Shown here: positions 5,956 through 8,820 of the stretch, in pieces
Layout of the letters: the number at the start of each line of letters is the position of its first letter
Position numbering within the stretch: position 1 is the first letter of the stretch
Assembly: GCA_013205645.1 (NCBI GenBank)
Contig: JABMMH010000301.1
Coordinates: forward strand, 1-8,820
Length of the DNA: 8,820 nt
Direction of reading: 5' to 3'
DNA from: Polaromonas sp.
GTDB taxonomy: Bacteria > Pseudomonadota > Gammaproteobacteria > Burkholderiales > Burkholderiaceae_C
The notes under the pieces: generated by a model
Told to the model about the DNA's origin: nothing
The model's input: the letters and a program-made list of their open reading frames with translations, nothing else
Database searches by the model: none
Translations under genes and position numbers: made by a program

Positions 5956-6759
5956 TTACTTTTTGCCTGCCGTCGTGCTGGCTGTCTTGCTCAGGAAAGC
6001 CATGACCGATTCACGGTGCTCTGTGCTGGTGTAGCAAATGCCCTGCGCCTGGCTGCCTTGGGCGAAGACTTGTTGAGCCGACATCTCGAAGGTCTGGTTC
6101 AAAATGGTTTTACCCAAGGCCAGTGCGGTGGCCGAGCCTTGGCTCAACTCGGTGGCCCATTTCTGCGCATCGGTTACCAGCGTTTCGGCGCTCACTTGGC
6201 GGTCTGCAATGCCCAGCCTCAAAGCTTCTTCAGCCTCGACCTTGCGGCCCGTGAAGATCAGTTCTTTGGCTTTGGACAAGCCGACGCGACGCGGTAAAAA
6301 ATACATGCCGCCGCCATCTGGAATGATGCCGCGATGGATGTAAGACCAAGTGAAGCTGGCGGCATCGCTGGCGATGATGAAATCGCAGGCCAGCGCGGTG
6401 TCTGCGCCCAGACCGGAGGCCGCGCCGTTGACCGCTGCGATGGTCGGCTTGGGCATCGTGTGCAACAAAGATTGCGTGTGGTGCACACGTTGCTGCCGAT
6501 GCCAACCGTTGAAGGCGATGTCACCGGTCGGTGCGTTCATGCGACGCTCCATGCCAGCGACGTCGCCGCCCGCGCAAAAGCCTTTGCCGTTGCCGGTGAG
6601 CACCAAGGCGCGGATGGCTTTGTCGCTTGCGACATGCTCCAGCGCCGTGATGAACTCGGTGCGCATGTCGTCGCTCATGGCGTTGCGTTTGTCCGGGCGG
6701 TTCAAGTAAATCGTGGCGATGCCAGCGTGAACCTGCAGGTCGATCAAGGAGGTGCTCAT
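5956..6759 (-). CDS. Crotonase-family enoyl-CoA hydratase/isomerase, PaaG-like
   Basis: A 267-residue crotonase-fold enzyme acting on acyl-CoA thioesters in the cytosol. Landmarks: ATIYLNRPDKRNAMSDDM (15-32); the first oxyanion-hole segment GKGFCAGGD (58-66); PKPTIAAVNGAASGLGAD (103-120), giving the second oxyanion Gly; LACDFIIA (123-130); and IHRGIIPDGGGMYFLPRRVG (141-160). The two glutamates of classical enoyl-CoA hydratase are not conserved: by eye they align with Asp120 and Tyr140. Instead there is an Asp148 in IPDGG, the position used by PaaG-type double-bond isomerases, and the ending (REsvmAFLSK...GKK) also resembles PaaG. Isomerase or a non-standard hydratase is therefore more likely than classical hydratase. 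The frame continues upstream to a TTG at 6777, but ATG 6759 gives the normal MSTSLIDLQV start, with AGG about 8 bases before it. Four bases separate its stop from the acyl-CoA synthetase start. Confidence 0.9.
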   Translation of the reverse strand: MSTSLIDLQVHAGIATIYLNRPDKRNAMSDDMRTEFITALEHVASDKAIRALVLTGNGKGFCAGGDVAGMERRMNAPTGDIAFNGWHRQQRVHHTQSLLHTMPKPTIAAVNGAASGLGADTALACDFIIASDAASFTWSYIHRGIIPDGGGMYFLPRRVGLSKAKELIFTGRKVEAEEALRLGIADRQVSAETLVTDAQKWATELSQGSATALALGKTILNQTFEMSAQQVFAQGSQAQGICYTSTEHRESVMAFLSKTASTTAGKK

Positions 6760-6817
6760 GTCAGGGGCCTGGTTCAAAAGTCAATGGGGGTGGGTGTTCG
6801 TCGGCACAGATCAAGGA

Positions 6818-7816
6818 TCAATCGGCGGTGATGTTGGCAGCCTTGACCACCTTGCGCCAGCGCGCTTCTTCGCCCTTGGCGTAGCGGTCAAACTCTTCGG
6901 GTGTGCCCGCGCTGATGACCAAGCCTTCGCTCTCGACCCGCTTTTTGAAGGCATCCGATTGAACTGCCTTCTTGGCCGCTGAATTCAAGCGGGCAATGAC
7001 GGCCGGCGGTGTGCCCGCAGGCACATACAGTCCGTACCAGCTGTCGGCCACGTACCCAGGCACGCCGCTTTCGGCGACCGTGGGCACCTTGGCCAAGCTC
7101 AGCGCTGGGGAGCGATCAGCCGTGGTCACGGCGAGCGCCCGCAGCGTTCCGTTTTCAACGAACGAACCTACCGCTGCAGCGGTTGCAAACATGATGTCCA
7201 CGTGGCCGCCCAACAAGTCACTCAGGGCCGGTCCCGCGCCCCGGTAAGGGATGTGGGTGATGCTCGTGTTCGTCAGGTTTTTGAACAACTCACCCGCCAG
7301 ATGCGCAGAGGTTCCTGAGCCTTGCGATGCAAATGACAATTTGCCAGGCTTGGCCTTGGCTGCCGCAATGATGTCCTTCACAGACTTGAAAGGGCTGTCA
7401 GCTCTGACGACCAAGACATTGGGCGAGCGTCCCACCAGCATCACGGGCGCAAAGGCTTCTTCGTGGACATAGGGCAGCTTCGCCTGAATCGTTGGGTTCA
7501 CTACATGCGCCACGGTAGCCATGACCAAGGTGTAGCCATCGGGGGCGCTCTTGGCGACAGCGTCGGTACCAATGATGGTGGCGCCGCCGGGTTTGTTGTC
7601 AATGATGACGGGTTGCCCGAGGTCTTGCGCCATGGCCACGCCCATGGTTCGGGCGATCATGTCGGTGCCGCCGCCTGGCGCAAAAGGCACGACGATGCGC
7701 ACCGGCTTGTCGGGAAATGCCGCCAGTGCCGGCAGGGCCATCAGCCCGTTGAGGGCCATCGCGATGGCCAGGGTCCTGGCGCATTGGCACCATGAAGTCG
7801 AAAGGATTTTTGGCAT
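6818..7816 (-). CDS. Bug-family (TctC-type) tripartite tricarboxylate transporter substrate-binding protein
   Basis: The protein is 332 residues, the usual length. Residues 1-33 are a Sec signal peptide with a basic start (MPKIL...CAR), a hydrophobic core (TLAIAMALNGLMALPA), and cleavage near ALA-A before FPDKP. The mature part shows Bug landmarks in order: FPDKPVRIVVPFAPGGGTDMIAR (34-56), where the A-P-G-G-x-x-D loop holds a substrate carboxylate; QPVIIDNKPGGATIIGTDAVAKS-APDGYTL (68-97); GKLSFASQGSGTSAHLAGE (158-176); HIPYRGAGPALSDLLGGHVDIMF (188-210); and VPTVAESGVPGY (244-255). Bug proteins bind small organic acids and related compounds in the periplasm and hand them to a TctA/TctB permease or act as sensors. 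No tctA or tctB is visible here; the next gene upstream is an AEC transporter. An excellent AGGAGA site sets the start, although the frame stays open 101 codons further. It probably supplies the substrate for the CoA genes downstream (inference). Confidence 0.95.
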   Translation of the reverse strand: MPKILSTSWCQCARTLAIAMALNGLMALPALAAFPDKPVRIVVPFAPGGGTDMIARTMGVAMAQDLGQPVIIDNKPGGATIIGTDAVAKSAPDGYTLVMATVAHVVNPTIQAKLPYVHEEAFAPVMLVGRSPNVLVVRADSPFKSVKDIIAAAKAKPGKLSFASQGSGTSAHLAGELFKNLTNTSITHIPYRGAGPALSDLLGGHVDIMFATAAAVGSFVENGTLRALAVTTADRSPALSLAKVPTVAESGVPGYVADSWYGLYVPAGTPPAVIARLNSAAKKAVQSDAFKKRVESEGLVISAGTPEEFDRYAKGEEARWRKVVKAANITAD

Positions 7817-7822
7817 GATTTG

Positions 7823-7828
7823 TCTCCT
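7823..7828 (-). promoter_or_regulatory. Strong ribosome binding site of the Bug gene
   Basis: On the minus strand AGGAGA lies 6 bases before the ATG at 7816. It fixes the start at the signal peptide and argues against the longer open frame that runs back to 8119. A run of seven A (minus strand) at 7837-7843 lies just upstream. High translation of the binding protein is expected from this site. Confidence 0.75.
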
Positions 7829-7873
7829 GTTGCTGGTTTTTTTCTGCCTCGAAAGTGTAGGTTCCGAGCGCTG

Positions 7874-7889
7874 TGGGCGATAGAGCCCA
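7874..7889. other. Short inverted repeat in the AEC-Bug spacer
   Basis: The 107-base gap between the AEC stop (7924) and the Bug start (7816) contains TGGGC (7874-7878) and GCCCA (7885-7889), a 5-bp stem with a 6-base loop. No U-run follows it on the minus strand, so it is not a convincing intrinsic terminator. It could be an operator or a weak attenuating hairpin raising Bug expression above AEC, or chance. I could not identify a clear promoter in this gap. Confidence 0.2.
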
Positions 7890-7923
7890 GTTCCAACAGG
7901 TGGAAAATCTTCTAGGGACGGCC

Positions 7924-8820
7924 TCAAGCCAAGAGTGCCAAGGTAAGCAAGGACAGCACGGTCGAATAGCCAATGGCCAGTGCAATCGTGTCGACCTTGA
8001 TCTTGTATTGCAACGCCAGCACAAAAGGCATCGCACCGCAGGGGCCTGCGGCCACCAGCAGCGCGGTGTTGGTCCAGGCTGGGTTGGCAAGCGTTGCCGC
8101 GCCGCTGAACAGCAGCCAAGCCAGCAGCGGGTGGGCGATGACTTTCACGCCGACGATCGACAGCGCCGTCTTGTCCACGCCGCGGCTCGCAGTTAGCGCC
8201 AAAATAATACCCAGTGCAAACAGCGCGATGGGTGACGCCGCCGCGCCAACAAAACGGACAAAGGTGTAGATGCCGTCATGCAGCGCGAAACCCAGCAGAT
8301 TGACCAGCAAGCCCGCCGCAATGGCTTGCAGCAGCGGGTGTTTGACCAGCAGCGTGAGCACCTTGCGGCCCGAATGCCCGCCGGGTGCGCTGAGCTCCAG
8401 CGCCACGATGGTGAGCGCAAAAATCAGCACGGTGTCGACCACGATGATGGCTGCAATCGGCGCACTGGCGGCATCGCCGTACAAGACGCGCGCCATGGGC
8501 AGCACAAAGAAGACATGGTTGACGAAGCAGGCCGTCATGCCGAGCAGCAGTGACTCGCGCCACTCGCGACGAAACGCATAGCGAGCCAGTGCGGTACCGG
8601 CGGCATAGACCGTCATTTCGGAGGCGAAATACAGCGTCAACACCTGCCACTCGAACTCCGCCAAGCGTGCGCTGATGATGAGTGAAAACAGCAGCGCCGG
8701 GGCGCCGATGAAAAACACAAAGCGGTTCAAAACGCTGGCGGCGCTGGCGTCAAAAATGCCACGCCGCGCGAACAGCATGCCAAAACCCAGCACCGCAAAA
8801 ATCGGCAGAACGGGATTGAG
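7924..8820 (-). CDS. AEC-family (auxin efflux carrier-like) transporter, 5' end beyond the window
   Basis: There are 298 residues in the window; the frame stays open to base 8820, reading LNPVLPIFAVLGFGML at the edge, so the start lies outside. Family members usually run a little over 300 residues, so perhaps 10-20 residues are missing. The protein is almost all membrane helices: PVLPIFAVLGFGMLF, LNRFVFFIGAPALLFSLII, VLTLYFASEMTVYAAGTAL, then CFVNHVFFVLPMARVLYG followed by the PIAAIIVVDTVLIFALTIVAL helix. The second half has PLLQAIAAGLLVNLLGFAL, ASPIALFALGIILAL, IAHPLLAWLLFSGAA, GPCGAMPFVLALQY and a final helix ending LLTLALLA. The N-x-x-F-x-x-x-P and SPIALFALG stretches are typical of AEC proteins, which in bacteria include malonate and other carboxylate carriers; auxin itself is not implied. 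It acts in the inner membrane. As the first visible gene before Bug and the CoA genes it may import the acid or export a product; which one cannot be told. Confidence 0.9.
   Translation of the reverse strand, partial: LNPVLPIFAVLGFGMLFARRGIFDASAASVLNRFVFFIGAPALLFSLIISARLAEFEWQVLTLYFASEMTVYAAGTALARYAFRREWRESLLLGMTACFVNHVFFVLPMARVLYGDAASAPIAAIIVVDTVLIFALTIVALELSAPGGHSGRKVLTLLVKHPLLQAIAAGLLVNLLGFALHDGIYTFVRFVGAAASPIALFALGIILALTASRGVDKTALSIVGVKVIAHPLLAWLLFSGAATLANPAWTNTALLVAAGPCGAMPFVLALQYKIKVDTIALAIGYSTVLSLLTLALLA

Noticed and set aside
6760..6777. TTG start at 6777 for the crotonase
   Set aside because: No Shine-Dalgarno before it; the ATG at 6759 gives the usual family N-terminus.
7837..7843. 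Run of seven T on the plus strand as a terminator tract
   Set aside because: No stem precedes it on the plus strand and no plus-strand gene ends there; on the minus strand it is an A-run before the Bug ribosome site.
7817..8119. 101-codon upstream extension of the Bug gene into the AEC gene
   Set aside because: The ATG at 7816 has an AGGAGA site at 6 bases and begins a proper signal peptide; the extension overlaps a real gene in a different frame.

Overview
The window looks like chromosomal DNA of a Burkholderiales bacterium, most likely Comamonadaceae-like (Rhodoferax/Polaromonas type). The reasons are a moderately high GC content, a lone Bug-family (TctC-type) periplasmic binding protein, a fused NDP-forming acyl-CoA synthetase, and a Cys-containing membrane protein of a kind I associate with this group. 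The taxonomic call is inference; there is no rRNA or other marker gene here. I see no tRNA, rRNA, CRISPR array, insertion sequence, integrase or phage gene.

Left part (1-1306). The window opens in the last 47 codons of a plus-strand SLC13/DASS-type permease. Facing it is a small minus-strand gene (223-561) for a secreted Ala/Pro-rich protein with a two-Cys C-terminal module. A 142-base divergent spacer with a nested inverted repeat (622-665) separates it from a plus-strand gene (704-1306). That gene encodes a 200-residue membrane-associated protein of unknown function with an N-terminal coiled coil, one membrane hairpin or helix, and a Cys/His-rich C-terminal half.

Middle part (1387-3001). 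Two plus-strand glutathione S-transferase genes lie 4 bases apart: a nu-class-like GST and a clear YghU-type disulfide-bond oxidoreductase. The pair probably forms a thiol/disulfide or peroxide-handling operon.

Right part (2993-8820). Five minus-strand genes read leftward: AEC-family transporter (partial at the window edge), Bug solute-binding protein, crotonase-family hydratase/isomerase, fused NDP-forming acyl-CoA synthetase, and alpha/beta-hydrolase. The last three are tightly packed, with gaps of 4 and 7 bases. They read as a small catabolic operon: capture and import of an organic acid, CoA-thioester formation, double-bond chemistry on the acyl-CoA, and hydrolysis. The substrate cannot be read from the sequence. 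The last gene of this cluster and yghU overlap tail to tail by 9 bases.

Nothing here is an obvious new defence or mobile system. The best candidates for undescribed biology are the Cys/His membrane protein at 704-1306 and the acid-catabolism cluster, whose crotonase lacks both hydratase glutamates.
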